Positions 7,549-14,838 of a stretch of DNA of 19,721 bases are shown here, one piece after another. Position 1 is the stretch's first letter. Each line of letters opens with the position of its first letter. The translations under genes were made by a program, and so were the position numbers. The notes under the pieces were generated by a model, which saw only the letters and a list, made by a program, of their open reading frames with translations, made no database searches and had not been told where the DNA came from. The DNA comes from Pseudomonadota bacterium (lineage in GTDB: Bacteria > Pseudomonadota > Alphaproteobacteria > Rhizobiales > Xanthobacteraceae). The stretch spans positions 1-19,721 of the forward strand of contig JAEWJH010000086.1 of the NCBI GenBank assembly GCA_023386635.1, given 5' to 3'.

Positions 7549-8508
7549 ATGATCCCGATCGCCGCGCTGGAGCGCACCGCCTTCGACCTGATGACGAAGG
7601 CCGCCATCGAAATTCCCGACGACTATCTCGCCGGTCTGCGCCGCTGCGCCGACACCGAGAAAGGCGACCTCTCCGCCTTCGTCATCCAGGCGATGCTGGA
7701 GAACTACGAAGCCGCCAAGGAAGATCGCCGCGCCATGTGCGGCGACACCGGCGTGCCGCGCTGGTACGTCAAGTTCGGCAACGAGGCGCGCGTCGAAGGC
7801 GGCCCGGTCGCGCTGGAGCGCGCGCTGCGCAGCGCCACCGCCCGCGCCACCCGCGAAGTGCCGCTGCGGCCGAACCGCGTGCATCCGCTGTGGCGCACCG
7901 ACCACGACAACAATGTCGGCATCAACGCGCCGGAGATCGAATATGCGTTTCACCCAGACGCCGACTGGGTCGATCTGACGACCGTGCACAAAGGCGGTTT
8001 GTTCGGCTCCGACTACCGCATGCTGTTTCCCGGCGACGGCATCGAGGGCATCAAGCGGTTCTATCTCGACACGCTGATCGGATTCGGCAAGCGCGGGCTC
8101 GCCTGTCAGCCGGCCATCGTCGGCGTAGGGCTTGGCGGCTCCAAGGATGCGTCGATGACGCTCGGCAAGCAGGCGTCGTGCCTGCGCGTGGTCGGCTCGC
8201 GCAATCCCGATCCGAAGATCGCCGCGCTGGAGGAGGAACTGAAAGACATCGGCAACTCCATCGGCATGGGCGCCATGGGCTTCATGGGCTCGTCCATGGT
8301 GGTCGATTGCCACATCGAGGTCGGCTACTGCCACACCGGCGGCATGCCGATGTCGGTCCACATGTTCTGCCTGTCGTCGCGCCGCGCCACCGCGCGCGTT
8401 TACGCCGACGGCCGCGTGGCGTTCCGTACCGACCCGGACTGGTTCACCGACTACAGCCGGCGCAGCACTGTCGAATGGGGCAAGCCGGTCGCGGAAGCGG
8501 CGGAGTGA
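7549..8508 (+). CDS. Class I fumarase/tartrate dehydratase-type hydratase, alpha subunit
   Basis: A 319-residue N-terminal-half protein of the oxygen-sensitive 4Fe-4S hydro-lyase family (TtdA, class I fumarase N domain). GAGAGG lies 6 nt before the ATG. Three cysteines fit the cluster ligands: Cys64 in M-C-G-D-T-G, Cys186 in A-C-Q-P-A-I-V-G-V-G-L-G-G, and Cys261 in G-Y-C-H-T-G-G-M-P. The D-T-G and G-V-G-x-G-G blocks are family hallmarks. With the beta subunit it would add water reversibly across the double bond of fumarate or a substituted fumarate. Placement straight after an Sdh-like flavoprotein gene suggests it takes that enzyme's product. Fumarase, L-tartrate dehydratase and mesaconate hydratase cannot be told apart from sequence alone. 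Confidence 0.9.
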   Translation: MIPIAALERTAFDLMTKAAIEIPDDYLAGLRRCADTEKGDLSAFVIQAMLENYEAAKEDRRAMCGDTGVPRWYVKFGNEARVEGGPVALERALRSATARATREVPLRPNRVHPLWRTDHDNNVGINAPEIEYAFHPDADWVDLTTVHKGGLFGSDYRMLFPGDGIEGIKRFYLDTLIGFGKRGLACQPAIVGVGLGGSKDASMTLGKQASCLRVVGSRNPDPKIAALEEELKDIGNSIGMGAMGFMGSSMVVDCHIEVGYCHTGGMPMSVHMFCLSSRRATARVYADGRVAFRTDPDWFTDYSRRSTVEWGKPVAEAAE

Positions 8509-8513
8509 GCACG

Positions 8514-9185
8514 ATGGCCACCAAACTGAAAACCGTCGAACTGAAGCTGCCGGCCAGCACCGAGGATCTGCGCGCGCTGGAGATCGGCACCGTCGTCTAT
8601 CTCACCGGGCGGCTCTATACGGCGCGCGAAGGCGTCTACAAGCGCGCGGTCGAGGAAGGCGCCGGGATGCCGGCGGCGAACGTCGATCTCGGCAGCGCCA
8701 ATTTCCATTGCTCGCCGGCGGCGGTGATCAATCCGGACGGCACCTATAAGGTCGGCGCGGTGACCGCCACCGCCTCGTTCCGCTTCGCCAAATGGCTCGA
8801 CGGCTGGTTCGACATTTCCGGCTCCAACATCATTATCGGCAAGGGCGGGATGACGTCGGAGATCTATCGCAACGTGTTCGTGCCGCACAACGCGATCTAT
8901 CTCACCACCGTCGGCTACGGCACCGGCGCGCTGCTCGGCCGCGGCATCCGCGACGTGCCGGGCGTCTACTGGCGCGACGAACTGGGCCTCGCGCAGGCGG
9001 TGTGGGTGCTCGACGTCGAGCATTTCGGGCCGTTCCTGGTGGAGAGCGATCTTGCCGGCAATTCGCTGTTCGAGCGCGAGAACGCCAAGATCGCGCCCGG
9101 CATCGACAAGCTCTATGCCGGCACCAGACCGGCGACGCTCCGCCGCTACGGCGAGACCGACGACAAGACCGAGGAAGTGATTTAG
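8514..9185 (+). CDS. Class I fumarase/tartrate dehydratase-type hydratase, beta subunit
   Basis: A 223-residue C-terminal-half partner (TtdB/fumarase C-domain type), starting 5 bp after the alpha stop. The fold is recognised from G-T-V-V-Y-L-T-G-R-L-Y-T-A-R near the N terminus, a central region ending I-I-I-G-K-G-G-M, and a long C-terminal segment with V-L-D-V-E-H-F-G-P. Family members usually carry a G-P-T-T-S-x-R-M-D substrate motif in the centre. Here the equivalent reads G-A-V-T-A-T-A-S-F-R-F, so the substrate pocket is probably altered. The length is close to typical TtdB (about 200). It is the last gene of the operon; a 367-bp non-coding gap with a palindromic repeat follows. Confidence 0.87.
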   Translation: MATKLKTVELKLPASTEDLRALEIGTVVYLTGRLYTAREGVYKRAVEEGAGMPAANVDLGSANFHCSPAAVINPDGTYKVGAVTATASFRFAKWLDGWFDISGSNIIIGKGGMTSEIYRNVFVPHNAIYLTTVGYGTGALLGRGIRDVPGVYWRDELGLAQAVWVLDVEHFGPFLVESDLAGNSLFERENAKIAPGIDKLYAGTRPATLRRYGETDDKTEEVI

Positions 9186-9246
9186 CTCGTCAGAGCGCGA
9201 CCAGGATTTTGCAAACCTTTTCGGCCGCCAACGCAACTCCTACTCC

Positions 9247-9370
9247 GTCATGGTCGGGCGAAGTCCCGGCTATCCCGATCAGGCGAGCACACGGACAGCC
9301 TAAGCGGGATACCCGGGTCAAGAGGCGTCCGAAGAACGCCGTTCTTCGAACGGCTATGCCCGGGCATGAC
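9247..9370. repeat. Mosaic palindromic intergenic element
   Basis: A 124-bp structured element in the gap between the hydratase beta gene and the xanthine dehydrogenase-like gene. Its outer arms are GTCATGGTCGGGC (9247-9259) and GCCCGGGCATGAC (9358-9370), complementary at 11 of 13 positions. Inside, 9260-9277 pairs with 9305-9322 at 13 of 18 positions. The core has two mutually exclusive 7-bp hairpins: GAAGAAC/GTTCTTC (9331-9337 with 9341-9347) and GCCGTTC/GAACGGC (9338-9344 with 9348-9354). The ends resemble a dispersed intergenic repeat that I recall as common in Bradyrhizobiaceae; I cannot name the family with certainty. Bases 9186-9246 and the GC-rich stretch 9371-9464 show nothing else I can support. 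Confidence 0.65.
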
Positions 9371-9464
9371 AGGAGTGGCTTTAAACTCTTCAATCCAACC
9401 GGTCCGCATCGCGGAACTGCCGGCCGCGTCTGGCTGGTCTGCCGCCGGGACACGCGCCCCGCGA

Positions 9465-9493
9465 TTGCGCAACGCCGCTGCGATTGCGATAAA
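9465..9493 (+). promoter_or_regulatory. Possible promoter for the xanthine dehydrogenase-like gene
   Basis: TTGCGC (9465-9470) and GATAAA (9488-9493) are separated by exactly 17 bp, a plausible sigma-70-type promoter placing the start about 50 bp before the ATG. The -35 lies inside the palindrome TTGCGCAA (9465-9472). A 9-bp direct repeat GCGATTGCG (9461-9469 and 9480-9488) brackets the spacer, which could be an operator. The hexamers are recognised by eye only. Confidence 0.4.
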
Positions 9494-9552
9494 TCCGCGC
9501 CCGGGCGGCCCCCTCCACGGCCGTCCATAGCCCGCAATCACGGACAGTGCCC

Positions 9553-11931
9553 ATGACCGCGACGACGACCGCGCCCATCACCACCCTGCCGCGCGACGCC
9601 TTCAGGATCGGCGCCGCTTTACCCCGGGTGGAGGATCAGCGGTTCCTGCGCGGGCTCGGCCGCTACGTCGACGATTTCCACTTCCCCGGCGAGACTTATA
9701 TGTGCGTTGTGCGTTCGCCGCACGCCGCCGCGCGGATCGTCAGCATCGACCCCACCGCCGCGCTGGCCATGGATGGCGTGCTCGCGGTGCTCACCGGCGC
9801 GGACGCGCAGGCGGACAACCTCGGTCCGCTGCGCACCAGCGTGATGCGCAAGCAGCGCAACGGCGCGCCGATGGTCGAGCCGCCCTATCACATCCTCTGC
9901 CGCGACACCGTGCACTTCGCCGGCGATGCGGTGGCGATCGTCGTCGCCGAGACCCGCGCGGCCGCGATCGATGCCGCCGATGCCGTGGCGGTCGATTACG
10001 ACGCCACCGATGCGGTGACCGACATCGTCGAGGCGATCAAGCCCGGCGCGCCGGCGGTGTGGCCGGACGTGCCGGACAACGAATCGTTCTTCTTCGAGCT
10101 TGGCGACCGCGCCGGCACCGAAGCCGCCTTCGCGCACGTTGCCCATGTGGCCAAGGTCGACTTCCGCATCACCCGCGTCACGGCCAATTCGCTGGAGCCG
10201 CGCAACGCCATCGGCCTCTACGATCCGGCCGACGGGCGCTACACGCTCTACACCGGCACGCAGGCGCCGCATAAGCTGCGCAGCGAACTGATCCTGCACA
10301 CGCTGCGCATCCCCGAGACGCAGTTGCGCGTCGTCTCGCCGGATATCGGCGGCGCGTTCGGCATGAAGGGCAGCCCCTACCCCGAGCATGCGATGGTGCT
10401 GTGGGCGGCCAAGCGCGTCGGCCGGCCGGTGCGCTGGGTGGCGACGCGCAGCGAGTCGCTGCTGTCGGACTTCCATGCGCGCGACAACGTCTCCACCGTC
10501 GAACTCGCTTTGGCGAAAGACGGCGAATTCCTCGGCATGCGCGTGCGCACGCTGGCCAATCTCGGCGCGTATCTCTCGTTCAACACGCCGCATCCGATGA
10601 CCAACAATCTCGGCGGCCTTGCCGGGGTCTATCGCACGCCGCATATCCACGTCGAGGTGCAGGGCATCTACACCCACACGCAGCCGACCGCGCCCTATCG
10701 CGGCGCCGGACGGCCGGAGGCGACGTTCGCCATCGAGCGGGTGATCGATCAGGCCGCGCTTGACATGGGGATCGACCGCGTCGCGCTGCGTCAGCGCAAT
10801 CTGATCGGCAGGGATCAACTCCCGTTCAAGACCGGGCTGGTGTTCGCCTACGATTCCGGCGACTTCGCCGGCAACATCGAGATGGCGCTGAAGGACGCCG
10901 ACTGGGACGGCTTCGAGAAGCGCCGCGCCGAGGCGCGCCGCCGGGGCAAGCTGCGCGGCATCAGCATCGTGCATCCCATCGAGATTTCCGGCGGGCCGTT
11001 CCGCAATCCGGGCGACGAAGGCGCGGAAATCCAGTTCGATCCGAACGGCGACCTCACCGTGCTGCTCGGCTCGCACAATCACGGGCAAGGCCACGAGACC
11101 GCGTTCCGGCAGGTGATCGTCGATTTCCTCGGCGTCGACCCGAACCGCGTGCGCTATGTGTTCGGCGACACCGATCAGGTGCGCCACGGCCGCGGCACGT
11201 TCGGCTCGCGTTCGCTGATGGCAGGCGGCACGGCGCTACGCCGCGCCGCCGATCTCGTCATCGAACGCGCCAAGCTGATCGCCGCAACGGCGCTGGAAGC
11301 GGACAAGGGCGATATCGAATTCGCCGACGGCACCCTCACCGTCGCCGGCACCGACCGTAGCATCCGGATCGAGGAGGTCGCGAAGATGGCGTTCCGCACC
11401 GGAACCCTGCCGCACGACACCGGCTACGGCCTTGGCGCCTCGGCGATCACGACGCCGGATGAAGCGACGTTCCCGAACGGCTGCCACATCTGCGAGGTGG
11501 AGATCGATCCGGAGACCGGAACGCTGGACGTGGTGAAATACGTCGTCGTTGACGACGTCGGCACCGTCATCAATCCGCTGCTGGTGAAGGGCCAGATCCA
11601 CGGCGGCATCGCCCAGGGTCTCGGCCAGACGCTGCAGGAAAGCGTGGTCTATGACAGTGCCGGGCAGATGCTGACCGGCTCGTTCATGGACTATGCGATG
11701 CCGCGCGCGAAGATCATGCCCTACATCCAGGTCGCGGCCAACGAAGTGCCCACGCAGAAGAACCCGCTCGGTGTCAAAGGCGCGGGTGAAGCCGGCACGG
11801 TCGGCTCGCTGGTCGGCGTGATGAATGCGGCGCTCGATGCGCTGCGCCCGGCCGGCGTGACGCAACTCGACATGCCGCTGACCTCGGCACGCATCTGGCA
11901 GGCGCTACAAGAGGCGAAACAGAAGCAGTGA
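9553..11931 (+). CDS. Xanthine dehydrogenase/CO-dehydrogenase-family molybdopterin large subunit (form II CoxL-like)
   Basis: A 792-residue protein from the ATG at 9553; a GTG 6 bp upstream is an alternative. It has the N-terminal a/b hammerhead domain of aldehyde oxidase (about 20-150), then the Mo-cofactor domains with I-G-G-A-F-G-M-K-G (265-273) and P-Y-R-G-A-G-R (381-387). The catalytic base is Glu746 in G-A-G-E-A-G. The Y-R-G-A-G-R loop is the form II or aldehyde dehydrogenase-like type. True aerobic CO dehydrogenase has A-Y-R-C-S-F-R, so CO oxidation is unlikely. It should hydroxylate an aldehyde or N-heterocycle carbon. Such enzymes normally need a 2Fe-2S small subunit and an FAD medium subunit, and neither is in the window. 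It runs convergently into the PLP-enzyme gene, with 7 bp between the stops. Confidence 0.9.
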   Translation: MTATTTAPITTLPRDAFRIGAALPRVEDQRFLRGLGRYVDDFHFPGETYMCVVRSPHAAARIVSIDPTAALAMDGVLAVLTGADAQADNLGPLRTSVMRKQRNGAPMVEPPYHILCRDTVHFAGDAVAIVVAETRAAAIDAADAVAVDYDATDAVTDIVEAIKPGAPAVWPDVPDNESFFFELGDRAGTEAAFAHVAHVAKVDFRITRVTANSLEPRNAIGLYDPADGRYTLYTGTQAPHKLRSELILHTLRIPETQLRVVSPDIGGAFGMKGSPYPEHAMVLWAAKRVGRPVRWVATRSESLLSDFHARDNVSTVELALAKDGEFLGMRVRTLANLGAYLSFNTPHPMTNNLGGLAGVYRTPHIHVEVQGIYTHTQPTAPYRGAGRPEATFAIERVIDQAALDMGIDRVALRQRNLIGRDQLPFKTGLVFAYDSGDFAGNIEMALKDADWDGFEKRRAEARRRGKLRGISIVHPIEISGGPFRNPGDEGAEIQFDPNGDLTVLLGSHNHGQGHETAFRQVIVDFLGVDPNRVRYVFGDTDQVRHGRGTFGSRSLMAGGTALRRAADLVIERAKLIAATALEADKGDIEFADGTLTVAGTDRSIRIEEVAKMAFRTGTLPHDTGYGLGASAITTPDEATFPNGCHICEVEIDPETGTLDVVKYVVVDDVGTVINPLLVKGQIHGGIAQGLGQTLQESVVYDSAGQMLTGSFMDYAMPRAKIMPYIQVAANEVPTQKNPLGVKGAGEAGTVGSLVGVMNAALDALRPAGVTQLDMPLTSARIWQALQEAKQKQ

Positions 11932-11938
11932 GCGGCGT

Positions 11939-13075
11939 CTAGAACACCGCGCCGCGCGCGGAGACCGGCCACAGCGTCTCCACCGCCGGCGACGCGCCGT
12001 GCAGGCCGCGTACACCGATCAACCAGTCGTGCAGGTTCACTGTGGGGTCGCAATGCGCCGGGACCAGCAGAATTTTCTCGCCCAGTTGCGGCAGTGCCGG
12101 ACCGTCAGTGGTCAGAACGCCGTGCTCGTCGCTCGGGCGGCTGTAGTGGATGCCCGGACGCCGATACGGCTCGGGCATGCCGGAATCGATCGGCAGCGTC
12201 TTATGGCCGGCGTCGACCACCGCGCGCGTGTCGTCCGGCCGGCTCATCACCGTCGCGAGCACGAACAGCGCGTTCTCGAACGTGTCGAACGGGCCACCGT
12301 CGGCCTTCTTGTTGCGGCCGTAGTCGACATCCATGAAGACGTAAGAGCCGGCCTGCAATTCGTTGAACACGCCGCTCGCCGCTTCCAGTTCGAACGTGCC
12401 GGTGCCGGCACCGCCGACGATGTCGCAACGCAAGCCGTTCTCGGCCAGCAAGGCCACTGTCTCGCGCGTCTGCGCCACCACCTGCGCGATCGCCGCCTGT
12501 CGCTCGGCATAGGTGCGCTTGTGCTGCGCCGAGCCGTTATAGGCCTGCAACCCGCCGAACCGCAGCGCGTTGGAGCGCGCGATCTCCTGCGCCAGCCGCA
12601 GCGCCGGCGCGCCGGGAGGAACGCCGCAGCGGTTGCCGCCGACGTCGATCTCCACCAGCACCGACAGCGTCACGTCGGCACGCTCCGCCGCCGCCGCCAG
12701 TTCGCGCGCGATGCCGGCATCGTCGACACAGACGGCGATATGCGCCTGCTTGGCCAGGGCCACCAGCCGCTCGATCTTGCGCGCGCCGACCACTTCGTTG
12801 GAGATCAGCACGTCGCCGATGCCGTCGCGCACCAGGACTTCCGCTTCCGACACCTTCTGACAGCAGACGCCGACCGCACCGAGCGCGATCTGCTGCCGGG
12901 CGATGATGCTGGATTTGTGGGTCTTGGCATGCGGCCGCAGCCGCACCCCGGCCCGCGCGGCCGCGTCCGCCATACGCTTGAGATTGCGCTCGAACGCATC
13001 GAGATCGACGATCAGCGCCGGCGTGTCGACCTCGCCGAGGCTCATGCCCGGCTGCGCCGCAGGCTCGGTTGTCAT
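11939..13075 (-). CDS. D-threonine aldolase/3-hydroxyaspartate aldolase-type PLP enzyme
   Basis: A 378-residue fold-type III PLP enzyme; the ATG at 13075 is preferred because the upstream extension is repeat DNA. The PLP lysine is probably Lys51 in R-P-H-A-K-T-H-K. Other family blocks are G-V-C-C-Q-K-V-S-E-A-E (69-79), V-E-I-D-V-G-G-N-R-C-G-V (141-152), G-G-A-G-T-G-T, and N-E-L-Q-A-G-S-Y-V-F-M-D (238-249). The C-terminal H-C-D-P (His341, Asp343) is the divalent-metal site. It closely resembles the remembered sequence of BhcC, 3-hydroxy-D-aspartate aldolase of the beta-hydroxyaspartate cycle, and D-threonine aldolases generally. It would split a beta-hydroxy-D-amino acid to glycine plus an aldehyde or glyoxylate. 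D-serine dehydratase (DSD1) is a related alternative. It lies downstream of the ABC permease across a palindromic repeat. Confidence 0.85.
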   Translation of the reverse strand: MTTEPAAQPGMSLGEVDTPALIVDLDAFERNLKRMADAAARAGVRLRPHAKTHKSSIIARQQIALGAVGVCCQKVSEAEVLVRDGIGDVLISNEVVGARKIERLVALAKQAHIAVCVDDAGIARELAAAAERADVTLSVLVEIDVGGNRCGVPPGAPALRLAQEIARSNALRFGGLQAYNGSAQHKRTYAERQAAIAQVVAQTRETVALLAENGLRCDIVGGAGTGTFELEAASGVFNELQAGSYVFMDVDYGRNKKADGGPFDTFENALFVLATVMSRPDDTRAVVDAGHKTLPIDSGMPEPYRRPGIHYSRPSDEHGVLTTDGPALPQLGEKILLVPAHCDPTVNLHDWLIGVRGLHGASPAVETLWPVSARGAVF

Positions 13076-13118
13076 GACGGACTCATCCGAAAGCGCCGCA
13101 AGCGCGCATCGTTTGCTT

Positions 13119-13167
13119 GAGCATGACCTTGGCCGAAAACCGGTTCCCACTTTTCGGGATCATGCTC
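13119..13167. repeat. REP-like palindromic element
   Basis: A 49-bp near-palindrome with outer arms GAGCATGA (13119-13126) and TCATGCTC (13160-13167), inner arms CCGAAAA (13133-13139) and TTTTCGG (13151-13157), and a CCGGTT-containing loop. It matches, from memory, a small intergenic palindrome widespread in Rhizobiales genomes and reminiscent of RIME-type elements. It lies between the ABC permease and the aldolase-type gene, and its end overlaps the last base of the permease stop codon. Confidence 0.75.
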
Positions 13168-14009
13168 TAGCCTTCCCGCTTGATCGCGCTCTCATGCCAG
13201 CGGCGCAGGATCATGTGCGACACGAAGGTGAGAACCAGGAAGATCAGGATGCCGGTGGCGGTGATCAGCAGCAGCGCCGCGAACATGCGCGGAATTTGCA
13301 GCGTATAGCTCGACTCCAGAATGCGGAACGCGAGACCTGACGACACGCCGCCCGTGCCGGCGACGAATTCCGCCACCACCGCGCCGATCAGCGCCAGACC
13401 GCCGCTGATGCGCAGGCCGCCGAGAAAATACGGCAGCGCGCTCGGCAGCCGCACATTCCAGAACACCTGCCGCCGCGATGCGCCGTAAAGCTGCATCAGC
13501 GACAGAAGGTTATGGTCGGTGCTGTTCAGCCCCAGCGTGGTATTCGAGACGATCGGGAAGAACGCGACGATCCAGGCGCAGATCAACAGCGCCGCGCGGA
13601 TATCCTTCACCCAGATGATGATCAGCGGCGCGATCGCCACGATCGGCGTCACCTGCAGGATCACCGCATAGGGGAACAGGCAGTTCTCGATCCATTTCGA
13701 CTGCGCGAACAGAACCGACAGCGCGACGCCGGCGACGGTCGCGGCGATCAGCGCCGACAGCGTGATGCTCACCGTCACCAGCAGCGACGGATAGAGCGAG
13801 CCCCAATCCTTGATCAGCGTCTCGCCGACCAGCAGCGGCCCCGGCAGGATGTAGAACGGAATCTGGTTGATCCGGACCACCGCCTCCCACAGCAGCAGCA
13901 CGAACAGGCCGAACACGACCGGCGGCACGATGCGGGTGAGGATCATGCGCGGCAGCGAGGTCGGCAGATGCACGATGGGTTCGTCGTGGCTCTCGGCGTG
14001 CGCGCTCAT
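13167..14009 (-). CDS. ABC transporter permease (SsuC/TauC type)
   Basis: A 280-residue inner-membrane protein, read from the ATG at 14009 that overlaps the ATPase TGA by 4 bp. An upstream in-frame start at 14051 would lie inside the ATPase gene. About six membrane helices are visible, starting around residues 25-45. The cytoplasmic coupling (EAA) loop G-A-S-R-R-Q-V-F-W-N-V-R-L-P is present, followed by P-Y-F-L-G-G-L-R-I-S, as in binding-protein-dependent transporters of the nitrate/sulfonate/taurine group. The usual G at the end of the EAA motif is an N here. It would form a homodimeric channel powered by the upstream ATPase. The gene ends at a TAG that overlaps a palindromic repeat. Confidence 0.92.
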   Translation of the reverse strand: MSAHAESHDEPIVHLPTSLPRMILTRIVPPVVFGLFVLLLWEAVVRINQIPFYILPGPLLVGETLIKDWGSLYPSLLVTVSITLSALIAATVAGVALSVLFAQSKWIENCLFPYAVILQVTPIVAIAPLIIIWVKDIRAALLICAWIVAFFPIVSNTTLGLNSTDHNLLSLMQLYGASRRQVFWNVRLPSALPYFLGGLRISGGLALIGAVVAEFVAGTGGVSSGLAFRILESSYTLQIPRMFAALLLITATGILIFLVLTFVSHMILRRWHESAIKREG

Positions 14010-14827
14010 GATGTCATCGCCTGTTCGAGATAGGTCGAAGCCGTGCGGCAATAGTCGTTATAGACCGTCGAGGTGCGATACTCCTCGTTCCGCGGATACG
14101 GAACATCGACGGGCATGTCGGCATGGACGCGGCCCGGCCGCGCGCACATCACGACGATACGGTTGGAGAGATAGACCGACTCGTAGACGCTGTGGGTGAC
14201 GAACACCACGGTCCATCGCTGCTCGGCCCACAGCCGCAGCAGATCGTCGTTGAGCCGGAAGCGGGTAATCTCATCGAGCGCCGCGAACGGCTCGTCCATC
14301 AGCAGGATTTTCGGTTGCGCCACCAGCGCGCGGGCGATGGAGACGCGCATCTTCATGCCGCCCGACAATTCGCGCGGATAGGACTCGCCGAAGCCGGCAA
14401 GGCCGACCTGCTCGATCGCCTGATTGACGCGGTCGCGCGCTCCCGATTTCGAGATGCCGCGCAGTTTCAACGGCAGATAGACGTTCTTGAACACCGTCGC
14501 CCACGGCATCAAGGTCGGCTCCTGGAACACGAAGCCGATGTCGGTCTTCTGCGCCAGCGGGTTGCGACCGTCCTGCCAGGTGATGCTGCCCTGGGTCAGT
14601 TCGCCCAGTCCGGCGATCAGCCGCAGCACCGTGCTTTTGCCGCAGCCGGAAGGCCCGAGCAGGCTGATGAATTCGCCCTGATGAACTGTCAGATCGACAT
14701 TCTTCAGAGCGACCACGCCAGTCGAGTAAGCCTTGCTGACGCCTTTGAGCGTCAGCAAGGCCGGCTGCGATCCTGACACGGGGCGGAGCACGGGAGCGCT
14801 CCGCCGGGCATTGTCGCCGAGGGTCAT
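14006..14827 (-). CDS. ABC transporter ATPase (SsuB/TauB/NrtD type)
   Basis: A 273-residue nucleotide-binding subunit with all ATPase motifs: Walker A G-P-S-G-C-G-K-S-T (58-66), Q-loop F-Q-E-P-T-L-M-P-W (101-109), signature L-S-G-G-M (154-158), Walker B I-L-L-M-D-E (174-179), the D-loop A-A-L-D, and the H-loop histidine at 212. The Q-loop sequence and the C-terminal R-P-G-R segment are characteristic of the nitrate/sulfonate/bicarbonate/taurine family. The start is 11 bp after the binding-protein stop, and its own stop overlaps the permease start, so the three transporter genes are a translational unit. A roughly 20-residue N-terminal extension precedes the usual first strand. Confidence 0.95.
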   Translation of the reverse strand: MTLGDNARRSAPVLRPVSGSQPALLTLKGVSKAYSTGVVALKNVDLTVHQGEFISLLGPSGCGKSTVLRLIAGLGELTQGSITWQDGRNPLAQKTDIGFVFQEPTLMPWATVFKNVYLPLKLRGISKSGARDRVNQAIEQVGLAGFGESYPRELSGGMKMRVSIARALVAQPKILLMDEPFAALDEITRFRLNDDLLRLWAEQRWTVVFVTHSVYESVYLSNRIVVMCARPGRVHADMPVDVPYPRNEEYRTSTVYNDYCRTASTYLEQAMTS

Positions 14828-14838
14828 CGATTGGCCTA

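Noticed and set aside
6304..8361. A 685-codon minus-strand open frame across the flavoprotein and hydratase genes
   Set aside because: It is antisense to two genes with clear catalytic motifs. Its composition is typical of a shadow frame, and no start signal or family pattern is seen.
9190..9541. Short minus-strand open frames in the gap before the xanthine dehydrogenase-like gene
   Set aside because: They run through the palindromic repeat, overlap one another in different frames and show no protein-like composition.
9619..11187. A 522-codon minus-strand open frame opposite the xanthine dehydrogenase-like gene
   Set aside because: It is a shadow frame in high-GC DNA with no recognisable domain. 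The plus strand encodes an intact molybdoenzyme here.
9553..11931. Aerobic carbon monoxide dehydrogenase (CoxL form I)
   Set aside because: The active-site loop reads P-Y-R-G-A-G-R, not the A-Y-R-C-S-F-R loop of true CO dehydrogenases, and CoxS/CoxM are missing.
13119..13167. Rho-independent terminator for the ABC transporter genes
   Set aside because: The stem is interrupted and no U tract follows on the minus strand. The sequence fits a dispersed palindromic repeat better, although an effect on transcript ends remains possible.
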